Source: Tetrahymena thermophila SB210
Lineage: Eukaryota > Ciliophora > Oligohymenophorea > Hymenostomatida > Tetrahymenidae
Length of the DNA stretch: 64,000 nt
Reading direction: 5' to 3'
Assembly: GCF_000189635.1 (NCBI RefSeq)
Contig: NW_002476421.1
Span: 279,954-343,953, forward strand
Shown here in pieces: positions 63,879 to 64,000 of the stretch. A program made the position numbers and the translations under genes. The number at the start of each line of letters is the position of its first letter. Within the stretch, counting starts at the first letter, position 1. The notes beneath the pieces were generated by a model. It saw only the letters and a program-made list of their open reading frames with translations, was not told where the DNA came from and did no database searches.

Positions 63879-64000
63879 TCAAAAAACTAGTAAAATAGAA
63901 GTAAAAGCTAAAGCGAATTAGATAGCCTTTGCAGAAGAAGGATTAATGTTAACTATAGATCCTGTAGTATTATTTTCAGTCTTTTTATCTTCAATCTTCT
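63879..64000 (-). CDS. 3' end of a gene with a C-terminal membrane helix (partial)
   Basis: The frame enters from the right edge and ends at TGA 63879-63881, 39 residues plus a split codon. It reads KIEDKKTENNTTGSIVNINP and then SSAKAIQFALAFTSILLVF. A polar, Asn/Thr-rich linker is followed by a hydrophobic C-terminus that could be a tail anchor or a lipid-anchor signal. This ending is also seen in GPI-anchored surface proteins of ciliates (small residues SSA before a hydrophobic tail). The rest lies outside the window, so no family can be named. Confidence 0.7.

Overview
This window looks like macronuclear DNA of an oligohymenophorean ciliate of the Tetrahymena type. It is extremely AT-rich. 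Every convincing reading frame uses TAA and TAG as glutamine codons and ends at TGA. Introns are AT-rich, mostly start GTAA and end AG, and range from about 48 to 400 bases. Read with the standard code, almost every gene breaks into short pieces. All gene models below were made by hand with TGA as the only stop, and were checked by exon phase and by total length being divisible by three. Most genes lie on the minus strand.

Layout. 2-2552 (+): 3' part of a type II P-type ATPase. 4.7-11.2 kb: small minus-strand genes, several with unresolved exons. 11.2-12.2 kb: a Q/N-rich protein. 12.4-14.8 kb, with exons probably reaching 15.9 kb: a PUF (Pumilio) RNA-binding protein crossing a 100-N assembly gap. 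18.6-21.1 kb: a TPR protein. 22.3-24.9 kb: a degenerate kinase with a poly-Q tail. 26.3-26.8 kb (+): a small two-helix membrane protein. 27.5-29.8 kb and 42.4-46.4 kb: two related leucine-rich-repeat genes in which almost every repeat is its own 90-base exon. 30.4-32.5 kb: a coiled-coil protein. 34.2-37.4 kb: two tandem START-like genes with a relic third copy between them. 38.8-41.0 kb: a 2-oxoglutarate/Fe(II) oxygenase-like protein. 48.4-53.6 kb (+): a 1739-residue Cys-rich multi-pass surface protein. 54.4-56.6 kb: a type I membrane protein. 58.2-60.3 kb: a second coiled-coil protein. About 61 kb: a hAT-transposase-like C-terminus. 62.6 kb: tRNA-Leu(AAG). 63.9 kb to the end: the 3' end of a gene with a C-terminal membrane helix.

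The genes do not form an operon or a single pathway, as expected for a ciliate. They are a mix of ion transport (ATPase), RNA regulation (PUF), signalling or scaffolding (kinase-like, TPR, LRR, coiled-coil), lipid binding (START), hydroxylation (2OG oxygenase) and surface proteins. The clearest structure beyond single genes is local duplication: 18 phase-matched LRR exons, tandem START copies with a relic, a 186-base tandem repeat, and a 250-base direct repeat. No CRISPR, integron or prokaryotic features are present. Functions marked as family-level rest on motifs seen by eye, not on database searches.
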